DNA of 64,000 bases from Girardinichthys multiradiatus (lineage: Eukaryota; Chordata; Actinopteri; Cyprinodontiformes; Goodeidae). The first letter of the stretch is position 1. Each line of letters begins with the position of its first letter. This document shows, piece by piece, positions 1 through 9,615 of the stretch. The position numbers and the translations under genes were made by a program. Location: contig NC_061806.1 of NCBI RefSeq assembly GCF_021462225.1, positions 23,828,144-23,892,143 of the forward strand, given 5' to 3'. The notes under the pieces are model-generated. The model worked only from the letters and a program-made list of their open reading frames with translations. It made no database searches and was not told the origin of the DNA.

Positions 1-300
1 GGTGAGGCTCTGGGACTGTTTTACTTCTCTGGCACTGGAAATCATCAGCATGTGGAGGGAAAGATGGATTCATTCAAGTTTCAGGAAATCCTGGGAGGAT
101 GGGAGAAAAATCTCAGGTTGTCTGTGAGGAAGCTGAAGCTTGGGCCTCAGACAGTCCAAACAGTAGAATGATCCATGTCTCAAGGTCCACTGGAGGTTGA
201 TGCCCCCTGAAGACTGGGCTAAGATTTCACAAGAATCCATGTTTGCCAACAAAGCTAGTTTTGTAGTGGGGCATTAAATAATTCTAGGTCCAACTGTAAG
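1..300 (+). mobile_element. Tc1-like transposase relic (fragment)
   Basis: The plus strand keeps broken pieces of a Tc1-type transposase: a stretch resembling the GxGxLQRVEGKMDSFKxQEIL region, then a VRKLKLG-like segment, then an EEWAKIS-like C-terminal piece (here EDWAKIS). Reading frames are broken and the DNDPKH catalytic region is largely gone, so it cannot code for an active enzyme. The left end lies outside the window. The family call rests on remembered teleost Tc1 patterns. Confidence 0.55.
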
Positions 301-778
301 ATACAGGTTCGTGAACAGTTACTTTATACAAATGTATCCTCAACATGTGCCTACTTCAATGATTTATGATCCATTTAGGTTTGCCAAATTATATAGTCAT
401 ACTCATGTTTTCTGTAAAGTAGGAAAAACTCTTTAAACATAATAGCACAAAGCTGTCAACAGCTCAATTTCTTATAAATGTTTATTTTTTTGGCTAAAAC
501 ACACAACCCTGCTGCGCTGCTAATATTAAAGACGTACACTTAAGATGAACAGAGGCTGGATGTTTCAAAAGCAATAAGAAGATCTTCACGGCTATAACAG
601 AAGATTTGTCCGCTTTGTTCCTCTGAGTGAATCCAGCCCGTCGTTCTAAAAGCAGCGGCTGAACTATAGTTGTTCTGGTGTTTTAGAACCCACTTAGAGA
701 GACGATTCTACGTGTCCCTCACAAAAGAAAACCTCCGCCTTTCAAGTTCCAGTCTGCACTGCGGCAGAAGCTCCTTAC

Positions 779-930
779 CTCCATGATTCCTATGTAGTAT
801 GAGAACGGAGTGACTCTCAGCCCTTTGACCATGATATCAGACAGGTGGTAGGGGTACAGTATCAGGTGGTCCCGGCTGTACTTCAGCAGCTCCTCGTAGT
901 ACCTGCGCTCATCCTTCCTGACGTGGCGGA
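779..930 (-). CDS. fam91a1: fam91a1 coding exon 3
   Basis: 152 nt encoding RHVRKDERRYYEELL through SYYIGIME. The first two bases complete the valine codon from exon 2. The donor is GTAAGG. The next exon is not visible in 1-778. Confidence 0.93.
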
Positions 931-3900
931 CTGCTCGATAAAAAACACACACCCACAGACAGCAGTCAGGTCACAAACAACAAGTGCTTGCAAGGAAAGG
1001 TTTACAGTCGATCAATCAATCAATTCGGGCTAAAATGAGACTCACTACTCTAAGAACACCAAGTCACAAAGGCAGAAACACTGCTCTCATGTTGATTACA
1101 TGCAGTGTAAATTAAAGAGCCATTCTGAAATGTTTTCGGTAACTATTGATTGGTTCTGTACTGTAATCACTTTCTTGATGCATGCAAGTGTGATAATAAA
1201 GGATCAGTTGTTTCCCTACTGACAGTTTTGAAAGCAGAACATCTTTAATCTCACACTCCATCACAATCTGCTGTGACCCAGACCAGTTTGGCGAACAGAT
1301 GTGCTCACCTAGGTTATTGCGGAATCGCAGCTGGTTGCGGATGCTGTACAGCAGCACGTGCTTCTCATACTCGCGCTGTGAGTTCCCCAAACTCTGCAAA
1401 AGAGAACAAAGGCACACCTGTAAGGATCAAGGCAGGAATATCTTTACTGAGTAGGCAGCGGAAATTAACAGTAACTCTCTTTCAAAATTGTTCTTCTCCT
1501 CTTGGCTGTGCAATGTGAAGAGTTTTTGTGTTATGGTGACTTACAAGGGTTGGACAATGAAATTGAAACACCTGTCATTTTAGTGTGGGAGGTTTAATGG
1601 CTAAATTGGACCAGCCTGGTAGCCAGTCTTCATTGATTGCACATTGCACCAGTAAGAGCAGAGTGTGAAGGTTCAATTAGCAGGGTAAGAGCACAGTCTT
1701 GCTCAAAATATTGAAATGCACACAACATTATGGGTGACATACCAGAGTTCAAAAGAGGACAAATTGTTGGTGCACGTCTTGCTGGCGCATCTGTGACCAA
1801 GACAGCAAGTCTTTGTGATGTATCAAGAGCCACGGTATCCAGGGTAATGTCAGCATACCATCAAGAAGGACGAACCACATCCAACAGGATTAACTGTGGA
1901 CGCAAGAAGAAGCTGTCTGAAAGGGATGTTCGGGTGCTAACCCGGATTGTATCCAAAAAACATAAAAACACGGCTGCCCAAATCACGTCAGAATTAAATG
2001 TGCACCTCAACTCTCCTGTTTCCACCAGAACTGTCCGTCAGGAGCTCCACAGGGTCAATATACACGGCCGGGCTGCTATAGTCAAACCTTTGGTCAATCA
2101 TGCCAATGCTAAACGTCGGTTTCAATGGTGCAAGGAGCCCAAATCTTGGGCTGTGGACAATGTGAAACATGTATTGTTCTCTGATGAGTCCACCTTTACT
2201 GTTTTCCCCACATCCAGGAGAGTTATGGTGTGGAGAAGCCCCAAAGAAGTGTACCACCCAGACTGTTGCATGCCCAGAGTGAAGCATGGGGGTGGATCAG
2301 TGATGGTTTGGGCTGCCATATCATGGCATTCCCTTGACCCAATACTTGTGCTAGATGGGCACGTCACTGCCAAGGACTACCGAACCATTCTTGAGGACCA
2401 TGTGCATCCAATGGTTCAAACATTGTATCCTGAAGGTGGTGCCGTGTATCAGGATGACAATGCACCAATACACACAGCAAGACTGGTGAAAGATTGGTTT
2501 GATGAACATGAAAGTGAAGTTGAACATCTCCCATGGCCTGCACAGTCACTAGATCTAAATATTATTGAGCCACTTTGGGGTGTTTCGGAGGAGCGAATCA
2601 GGAAACGTTTTCCTCCACCAGTATCACGTAGTGACCTGGTCACTATCCTGCAAGAACAATGGCTTAAAATCCCTCTGACCACTGTACAGGACTTGTATAT
2701 GTCATTCCCAAGACGAATTGATGCTGTATTGGCCGCAAAAGGAGGCCCTACACCATACTAATAAATTATTGTGGTCTAAAACCAGGTGTTTCAGTTTCAT
2801 TGTCCAACCCCAGTATATCATGGACTAAGACTCACTGTGATGTCATCTCATTCTAAGGCATTTAGAAATATCCCTCCTGGGTCATTTTTTTTGTCTATTA
2901 TGGGTTTCATTTTTGCATAACTTTAGCAGTTTCCATCTTTTTTATCATTCCCTATTGCTATCTTTTGATGCGCTCTGCTAAATGATATTATCTCCTGTAT
3001 TCCTGTTAATCTACGGATTTTAATATTTGTGATGGAAAAGAAAAGAAAAACTGAAAATAACAAAAAAAACTCTTTTTACTGACTTTGCATGAAAACAATA
3101 ATTATTCAAAACAATATGGCTACTATTTTCTGACACTCTCAGATTCAGATAAAACCACTGCAAAAGGAAATGCAATTTCCATATATAGAATAGGGAAAAG
3201 TGACTTAATTGCTACTACTTGCATTTAAGAGGTTACACCTGCAAAATGTACATGTATATTTTTAATATATGGAGATAATTCATGGAAAGAAAATACAATT
3301 AAACTGTTTTTTAAACAGACTTAGCCTTAAAACTGCCATTTAAGCAGCATAAATAAATAAAAATCTGAAATTGTATACGGTTATGTATGGCAAAGATGGA
3401 AATTAATCATGGCTTTTAAAAAAAACACGAGAAGAATATGTGGGTATCTTATTATTATGGCAAAGGTTAAAAGGGCATTATTGGATGAAAGACAGCCTTG
3501 CCTGCTGATGGTGGTCAGAGGGCCCAGGAGTGCCTATTGTATGGCAGCCCCACTTCTGTCAGTCTGCCCCAGGGCAGCTATGGCTACAATGTATCCTAGT
3601 ACTGTATTTATTTCTGTAAAGTGAGAAATACTTTCAGGTTCTAATGGTTTATTTTTGCTCATTTACAGCAACCAAAGTGAGTTAACTGGACAAAATACAG
3701 GGTTCCTACAAAACAACTATTTCATATTTTTCCACACCAACTTTTTTTTTTAAATATTTCCTGTAGTTTGTTTTAGATAATTCTATACATCTGAGAACAA
3801 AACATTTATCTAGTTGGGTTTTAATACCTGTAATTTCCCAGAAATCCTGAGGCTTTAGTTGGCTTAAGCAGTGTGGTAAAGCACTATTTCACTGCCTCTT

Positions 3901-5042
3901 TGGCTAACTTAGATTGAAAATCTACAGGATGTTAAATTGTCGAATATGTCCTACACTAAATGCAGACGCAGGTCCTACTTTTGGCTTACATGTGGAAAAC
4001 TACCAAAACTAATTCTATATATCACCATAAACACACCATGGTCAAACATGTCTTCAACAGAAACAGGAGAGCTAATCAGAGTTGATGGGAAGATTGATGG
4101 AACTAAATACAGGGCAGTTCTGAAAGGAAACCTTTTAGACCATGGAAAAAACTTGAGGCTGGGGTGGAGAATCACCATCCAGCAGGACAATGACCCAATG
4201 ACATCCAGTCTGATAGAGTTTGAGTTATTTTGCAAAGAGGAACCAGCCAAAATTTCAGCCTCTATGTGCAAAGCTGGTGGAAACAACCCCAGTTGGTTCT
4301 ACAATGCATTGGTTCAGGGGGGCTGAATACAAATGCACGTCACAGTTTTTAGGATTTTACTGGCATTATTTTTTGACTATGTATCTTCTTCCTCCCACTT
4401 CACAATTATACAATACATCATGTTGATCAATCAAACAAAATCCTCAAAAATGCACTGAAGCTCGAGGTTGCAGCTCTTGCTCAAGCATCAGTCCAGGAGC
4501 AGGGTTGCGAGTCCAAGCTTTAGGAGGATCCCCTAGAATGAGGGCAGCAGCACAAAGCTTTTGTATGCAACCCGTCCCGACTCACCTCTTTCCGGGGTTC
4601 TGCTTAAATGAAGGCATATCATTGATGCATTATGAAGGATTTAAGGGGATCGCGTATGAAAAACACCTTATTCTTGATGATGCACGGATAAAACAGATTA
4701 TGCAAGGAGGTGTGTGCGCGGAATCTGCAGGTGGGCCCCCACGCGCGAAGATCATGTGAGCCTCGTATCAACCAATCTGTCATGTGACGTTAGAGTAGCA
4801 GAACAGAGCTTGAGTGGCTGCAGTCGATGGATGGTGGTCGGTTATGGCTCCGTAGCAACGGAGACTGACAGCTGCCTGAATGACACACGGAGCTCCGCCG
4901 TGACATTGACAGCCCCTGCTCCGTAGCCCCCTCTCCCCCCCAATGCAGGAAACATTTAAAAGCATGGTACCTGTTTAACATTAGCTGGCAGCTTGTTCCA
5001 CGGATAATTCTGCCTGATGTGAAATTCCACGTCCGTGTTCAT
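779..5042 (-). CDS. fam91a1: fam91a1, coding exons 1-3 (partial, cut by left edge)
   Basis: FAM91A1 is a conserved cytosolic/trans-Golgi trafficking protein. In mammals it works with TBC1D23 in tethering endosome-derived vesicles to golgins, and with WDR11. Three exons are visible: 4971-5042 (24 codons from ATG, ending ..LPANVKQ), 1309-1393 (SLGNSQREYEKH..RNNL) and 779-930 (RHVRKDERRYYEELLKYS..YIGIME). Junction phases are 0 and 1 and join cleanly, with V completed across exons 2 and 3. Acceptors end in CAG, or AG after a T-rich tract; donors are GTACC, GTGAGC and GTAAGG. The sequence closely matches the N-terminal ~124 residues of vertebrate FAM91A1. Later exons lie to the left, outside the window. 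Intron 1 (1394-4970) carries a Tc1/mariner insertion and an old relic, both antisense to the gene. Confidence 0.93.
1309..1393 (-). CDS. fam91a1: fam91a1 coding exon 2
   Basis: 85 nt encoding SLGNSQREYEKH through RNNL plus one base. The acceptor is TTTTGCAG and the donor GTGAGC. Confidence 0.93.
1544..2813 (+). mobile_element. Tc1/mariner transposon, DD36E type, apparently intact (1,270 bp)
   Basis: Both ends carry a short terminal inverted repeat of about 30 bp (GGGTTGGACAATGAAA..GAAACACCTG) and are flanked by the TA target duplication (1542-1543 and 2814-2815). The outermost bases differ slightly: CAAGGG on the left, and CTGGGG as the complement of the right end. One uninterrupted transposase ORF fills the interior. 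The element lies in fam91a1 intron 1, antisense to that gene. Spacing and architecture resemble the described DD36E 'Incomer' group; that family name is inferred from spacing and was not checked against a reference. Confidence 0.92.
1730..2761 (+). CDS. Tc1/mariner transposase, DD36E, full-length ORF
   Basis: This 343-residue cut-and-paste transposase would bind the terminal repeats and catalyse excision and integration at TA. The N-terminal part (about residues 8-50) is a helix-turn-helix (VTKTASLCDVSRATVSRVM). A GRKKK basic linker follows at about 57-61, then a second DNA-binding region to about 115. The catalytic triad is D152 (FSDEST), D243 (QDDNAPIH) and E280 (DLNIIEP), with 36 residues between D243 and E280 rather than the 34 of classic Tc1 or Sleeping Beauty. 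The GGGSVMVW motif is present at 187-194. There is no stop or frameshift and the length fits the family. The usual SPDLNPIE motif reads SLDLNIIE, which may weaken activity. The start at 1730 opens the long frame and puts the first helix in place. Confidence 0.9.
   Translation: MGDIPEFKRGQIVGARLAGASVTKTASLCDVSRATVSRVMSAYHQEGRTTSNRINCGRKKKLSERDVRVLTRIVSKKHKNTAAQITSELNVHLNSPVSTRTVRQELHRVNIHGRAAIVKPLVNHANAKRRFQWCKEPKSWAVDNVKHVLFSDESTFTVFPTSRRVMVWRSPKEVYHPDCCMPRVKHGGGSVMVWAAISWHSLDPILVLDGHVTAKDYRTILEDHVHPMVQTLYPEGGAVYQDDNAPIHTARLVKDWFDEHESEVEHLPWPAQSLDLNIIEPLWGVSEERIRKRFPPPVSRSDLVTILQEQWLKIPLTTVQDLYMSFPRRIDAVLAAKGGPTPY
2816..3500. other. fam91a1 intron 1, no feature seen
   Basis: AT-rich intronic DNA between the transposon and a repeat fragment. 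No exon, structured RNA or recognisable repeat was seen. Confidence 0.5.
3505..3600 (-). repeat. Fragment of a teleost dispersed repeat
   Basis: The stretch around GTGGTCAGAGGGCCC and TCTGCCCCAGGGCAGC resembles the internal part, in reverse orientation, of a fish repeat of the kind seen at 57201-57463 (AAATGGTAAATGG..CAAAGCGCTTTACAC). The assignment is from remembered pattern and the two visible pieces barely overlap. Confidence 0.4.
3937..4435 (+). mobile_element. Tc1-like transposase relic
   Basis: An open stretch contains remnants of a Tc1-type core: IRVDGKIDGTKYRAVL, KNLRLGWRITIQQDNDP, and a C-terminal FELFCKEEPAKISASMCKA. The segment from DNDP to the ELFCKEE region is collapsed by deletion, and the catalytic Glu motif (DLNPIE) is missing. 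A degraded terminal repeat follows (GGGGCTGAATACAAATGCAC). It is an inactive fossil within fam91a1 intron 1. Confidence 0.75.
4440..4960. other. GC-rich start of fam91a1 intron 1
   Basis: This stretch is richer in GC and CpG than its surroundings and sits just downstream of fam91a1 exon 1, as expected for a promoter-associated CpG island. It includes CTCCGTAGCAACGGAG (4848-4863), an inverted repeat with an RFX-like half-site. No exon was recognised. Confidence 0.4.
4971..5042 (-). CDS. fam91a1: fam91a1 coding exon 1
   Basis: The start codon is at 5042-5040 on the minus strand. The exon encodes 24 residues beginning MNTDVEFHIRQ and ending NVKQ, the conserved FAM91A1 N terminus, and ends in phase 0 at a GTACC donor. 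Confidence 0.93.
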
Positions 5043-5330
5043 CGCTAGCTACCGAGCTGGCTAAGAGCAGAATCCTTCGCGGCGACCTGAAATGGGCTCC
5101 CGGGCGAGTCCACGGTGACTTCAGTCTCCCTGGCACCCGACCGTGAAGCAAAAACACTCCAAATGTGAGGAGACGTTTAATCCACTGGTTATTTTCCCTC
5201 ACAATAAACGGCCACTTCCTTGTTGTATTTTTTCAGAGAGGCGTTCGTCACTTCCGGTTGAGGCGTGACGCTGGAGCTGAATGGACCTCGAGGGCGAGAC
5301 TGGGGGATAAATCTCTCCTCACTTTGCATT
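5043..5330 (-). promoter_or_regulatory. fam91a1: fam91a1 5' UTR and probable core promoter
   Basis: The segment upstream of the fam91a1 ATG is GC-rich for this window. It contains an ETS-type site (ACCGGAAGTG on the minus strand, 5249-5258), a second AGGAAGTGG site near 5211-5221, and a CRE-like GCGTGACGC (5263-5271). Such motifs are typical of TATA-less housekeeping promoters. The transcription start is inferred and cannot be placed exactly. Confidence 0.45.
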
Positions 5331-6570
5331 TGATGTTTGTCCTGGAAATACGTTCATTACTTTGACATTAGAGTAGATTATAAATTGTATAAGGAGGATG
5401 CTGGTTGGTCTTGTTAAATATTATCGTATTTTAAATCCATTGGGCCAGTTGCAAGTTAGCCCCACTCATCCCAAGAGAGAACAAACTTAGGGCAAGAGCC
5501 ACAGAGCCTTTAGTTAATATAAATTGTGTTTTCATGTTATTATGCCAGACCAAAAGAGCAAAACAATATACATTTTCCAGTTTATATACTTAACCCTTTA
5601 ATCATTTGAAGCACTAACAGCATTTACAAAACTGCCACTCAAATGTTGCAGCACTTTACCTAATCTTAGGCAACACCATGCAAATGCTCTGTCTGCACCA
5701 CTGAACTAAAATTGAAACTGACAGCAGGTCCTAGTTTCTGATTAATTCGACAAATAATTTTTTGAACACTCTAAGGGACTCAGAGCATTAAAAAAATTCC
5801 CAGACTATTTGCTGATCCTATATAAAAACATGAGAGGGACATCAATGCAAAAGTATCATAGCCAATCCAGATGAAGTTGAACACTATTAATTCCACATCT
5901 TTGACCTAATACACAAACTGGCAGTGCATAAAAAGCAGCACACACTGTTCAAGATGTGACAGGGGTTGCTGTTCCTTATGTTTAGATCTGCATAACACTT
6001 ACATGGCAAGAAAACAAAGTGTGGCAGCATCTTTAAAGCCGTCAGACTGTTCATATTGCTATTAGATATATAGATAACCCCTGTTCTCTTTTTCCTTATG
6101 CAAAGATATGTAAAAAGCCTTGAAATAAATCTTTTGCTGCAGTAGCCTGTTTTTCACTAACACCATTAGGATGGCACGTAATTTTGTTCCAATTGTTACA
6201 GAAAAAAATATTATATTATTTTGTTTTGTGTTCTATTTTATCTATTCTATCATAATCTAAACAGATCTGTTTATCATAGCTCACTTCACAACTAACCTTA
6301 AATGGTATCCACATGCCAACTGGTTAATGGGAGCAGGATGTCATAAAAAGCCTGCGCTGTCCAACCATTGCAAATGTAATTGTGGAGTTGGTTAAATGCT
6401 AGTGCGACTTTAACTGGAACTGTGTGCTTTACTCAGATAAGACTATGATTAAGCATTTTAGCAACAAACACTCCAGGTGAGTTTAGAGTAAAACAAAGGA
6501 TGAATTTGTGAAAATCATTTCATGACCAATTTTAAATCCTCCAAGGGCCTATGAAACCTTGTACAGTGCA
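5331..6570. other. Intergenic, no feature seen
   Basis: AT-rich DNA between the fam91a1 promoter and a LINE insertion. No coding or recognised repeat signal. Confidence 0.5.
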
Positions 6571-8337
6571 ATCAGAATCAGAATCAGAAAAGCTTTATTG
6601 CCAAGTACGTTTTTGACATACAAGGAATTTGTTTTGGCGTAGTCGGTGCAATACAATACAAATTAAACAGTATAAACATATCTACAACATAATATAAATA
6701 TATGTGCACAGTTTTAAGTGAGTGAGAGTAAATGTAGAGCAGTATTGGGTGCGAGAGCAATACAACAGTGCAGGTGATCAGTGTGCAAGTATGGCAGTGC
6801 AAGTAAAGCAGGAGTCCATGCTGAACGTTAATGTAACGCATAGAGTTGCAGGTTACAAGTGTCCTGTCAGCAAAAAAGGGGGATGTGGGGGAAAGGGAGA
6901 GTGTCAGGGTGGCTTCCGGGCTTTGTTAACCAGGCTGGTGGCAGATGGGAAAAAACTGTTCTTGTGGCGTGAGGTTTTGGTCCGGATGGACCGCAGCCTC
7001 CTGCCAGAGGGGAGAGTCTCAAAGAGTCTGTGACCGGGGTGGGAGAGATCAGCCAGAATCTTCCCTGCCCGCTTCAGGGTCCTGGAGGTGTACAGTTCCT
7101 GGAGCGACAGTAGACTGCAGCCAATCACCTTCTCAGCAGACCGAATGACACGCTGCAGCCTGCCCTTATCCTTGGCTGTAGCAGCGGCGTACCAGATGGT
7201 GATGGAGGAGGTGAGGATGGACTCAATGATGGCTGTGTAGAAGTGCACCATCATAGTCTTTGGCAGGTTGAATTTCTTCAGCTGCCGCAGGAAGAACATC
7301 CTCTGCTGGGCTTTCTTGATGAGGGAGCTGATGTTTGGCTCCCACTTGAGATCCTGGGAGATGATGGTTCCCAGGAAGCGGAAAGATTCCAGTGTCAATT
7401 CTGGAGTCACAGAGGGTGATGGGGGCAGGTGGGGCTGGGTTCTGCCTGAAGTCCACAACCATCTCCACTGTCTTTAAAGCGTTGAGCTCAAGGTTGTTCT
7501 GGCTGCACCAGTCCAACAGATGGTCCGCCTCCCATCTGTACGCGGACTCGTCACCATCAGAGATGAGTCCGATCAGGGTGGTGTCGTCCGCAAACTTCAG
7601 AAGCTTGACAGACTGGTGACTGGAGGTGCAGCTGTTGGTGTACAGGGAGAAGAGCAGAGGAGAGAGAACACAGCCTTGGGGGGAACCGGTGCTGATGGTC
7701 AGGGAGTCAGAGACGTGCTTCCCCAGCCTCACGCGCTGCTTCCTGTCAGACAGGAAGTCAGTGATCCACCTGCAGGTGGAGTCGGGCACACTGAGCTGGG
7801 AGAGCTTCTCCTGTAGCAGAACTGGGACGATGGTGTTGAAGGCAGAGCTGAAATCCACAAACAGGATCCTGGCATATGTTCCTGTGGAGTCCAGGTGCCG
7901 GAGGATTAAGTGAAGGGCTAAGTTGACTGCATCATCTACAGACCTGTTGGCTCTGTAGGCAAATTGCAGGGGGTCCAGGAGGGGGTCGGTGATGTCTTTT
8001 AGGTGTGAGAGCACGAGGCGTTCAAAGGACTTCATCACCACAGAGGTCAGGGCGACGGGTCTGAAGTCATTAAGCCCTGTGGTCCTTGGCTTCTTGGGAA
8101 CAGGGACAATGGTGGAGGACTTGAAGCAGGCTGGCACATGACATGTCTCCAGTGAGGTGTTGAAAATGTCTGTGAAGACTGGAGACAGCTGATCAGCGCA
8201 GTGCTTCAGGCTGGCTGGTGAGACAGAATCCGGTCCAGCAGCTTTCCAGGGGTTCTGTCTCCTGAAGAGTTTGTTGACGTCCCTCTCCTGGATGGAAAGA
8301 GCCGTCCTCGGCGTGGGTAGGGGCATGATGGGGGGGG
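6571..8337 (-). mobile_element. 5'-truncated non-LTR retrotransposon (L2/Rex1-like LINE)
   Basis: A minus-strand LINE fragment of about 1.77 kb. Its 3' end is at 6571 and consists of a TTCTGA/TTCTGATTC short tandem tail preceded by CAATAAAGCTTTTC. Its 5' end stops abruptly near a G run at 8329-8339, so the endonuclease and any ORF1 are missing. This is the usual product of truncated target-primed reverse transcription. The clade is judged from RT wording only. Confidence 0.88.
6904..8326 (-). pseudogene. LINE reverse transcriptase, truncated and frameshifted
   Basis: The RT fingers and palm run from 8326 downward: NPWKAAGPDSVSP, FRPVALTSVVMKSFER, LFVDFSSAFNTI, STGSPQGCVLSP, and the catalytic FADDT motif. 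The frame then breaks around 7383-7410. The next frame continues the protein with ESFRFLGTIISQDLKW, KKAQQRMFFLRQLKKF and LQELYTSRTLKRAGKI (thumb and post-RT region) to about 6904. The upstream endonuclease is absent. Apart from the single frameshift the coding sequence is well preserved, pointing to a fairly recent insertion. Assignment to an L2/Rex1-type clade is by remembered motif wording. Confidence 0.85.
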
Positions 8338-9480
8338 GGATATTTTCCCCTCTTTGGTTGCAACTGATGTAGGAAGAATCGAGTGGCGCAGTCTATTTTG
8401 TATTGGATGTATAAATAAAAAACATTAACTTCATTAAAAGGAAGTCTATAATCATGGGTTTTACTAAGAGACAAAATCTTTGCAATCCTCTTAAGCAGAT
8501 CACTCACAGCTAAGGTGATTGGAAAAGAGAACATCGACAATCTTTTGTTTACTTCTGCTGGCAGAAGTAAACAACAAAAAATCTTATCTTCCTTTTTAGA
8601 ACATATACTGATTTATGCAGTATTTTTATTTTTGCATATATAAAAAGAAACAAATTAAACTAAAATCCTATATTTCATGGTAATAGATCATAACCAGCAG
8701 TCCAACATTATCAAGCAGCAAGAACACAGCAGGAAGAATGTGAGAATTAGTATTTCAAAAAATGTTATATCTCACTGTTATTTTTAACACATGTCTCCAA
8801 GTAACACCTTAATCTGCAGGAATGAAGCTGTAACTTAGTAACTGGTGTCAGTGTGAGGTTTCAGAAGGTGACAAAGTCCTCCAAAGCGCCACATGTCGTG
8901 ATGTCTGACAGCTCACTTTCTTGTAGCTGTTATTTTATCTGCCGACATGAAACCCCAGATCCTTGTCATATGAAGCTAAACAAACATGACAATAACACAT
9001 CCGGCTGACCTGCAAGCTGTTCAGAGTGCAAGGAGTGACTGGTGTCTAGTATTCATATGAGCCCTGAACTCATTTACATCTACCTGTGTAACTTTTTGAA
9101 AGAAAATCACATATATGAGAAATTTAACCATGCCATACTTTTTACTTCAGTTTGTGATCATGCGGTTCTAATAAATAATCATTTTGTTTTAACACTTTTT
9201 GCACATTTTTGGCATCAGTGAATGTGGAAAGCACTCTAATAAAAGCTTTGCATGGTCAGTTTTGTATATAACACACTCCGTCCATGCTTTACAAAAACTT
9301 ACAAAAACGTTACAACAAAAATGTTCACAAAAGAAGCTGCATCAAATGTGATATAACATACATACAGTTCACATGTCTGTGTAAGTGCAGCTTGTTTTTT
9401 TTATTTCTCTGTCTTTTATATTTCTTAATTGTTTATGTCACTTCAGGACTATGGAAGGTAGAAATTGCTGAATGATAGAG
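8338..9480. other. Intergenic, no feature seen
   Basis: AT-rich, with no gene or recognisable mobile element. Confidence 0.5.
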
Positions 9481-9494
9481 CTGTAACAGAAGTA

Positions 9495-9615
9495 GTAAAA
9501 CCCTAATCTTTATTTCAGATTCAGTCTTTGTTGCCATGTTTATGTACACAAATAAGGAATTTGTATTTGGTTTCAAACCCTCACAGTATTCAAACATTAC
9601 AATAAAATTGTGCAC
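9495..9615 (-). repeat. LINE 3'-end-like fragment
   Basis: The stretch CTTTATTTCAGATTCAGTC..ACACAAATAAGGAATTTG parallels the 3' end of the 6571 LINE (GCTTTATTGCCAAGTACG..ATACAAGGAATTTG), suggesting a short, diverged 3' remnant of the same or a related retroelement. Confidence 0.45.

Noticed and set aside
3409..3624. 71-codon plus-strand frame
   Set aside because: Most of it lies in a dispersed-repeat fragment, with no independent coding evidence.
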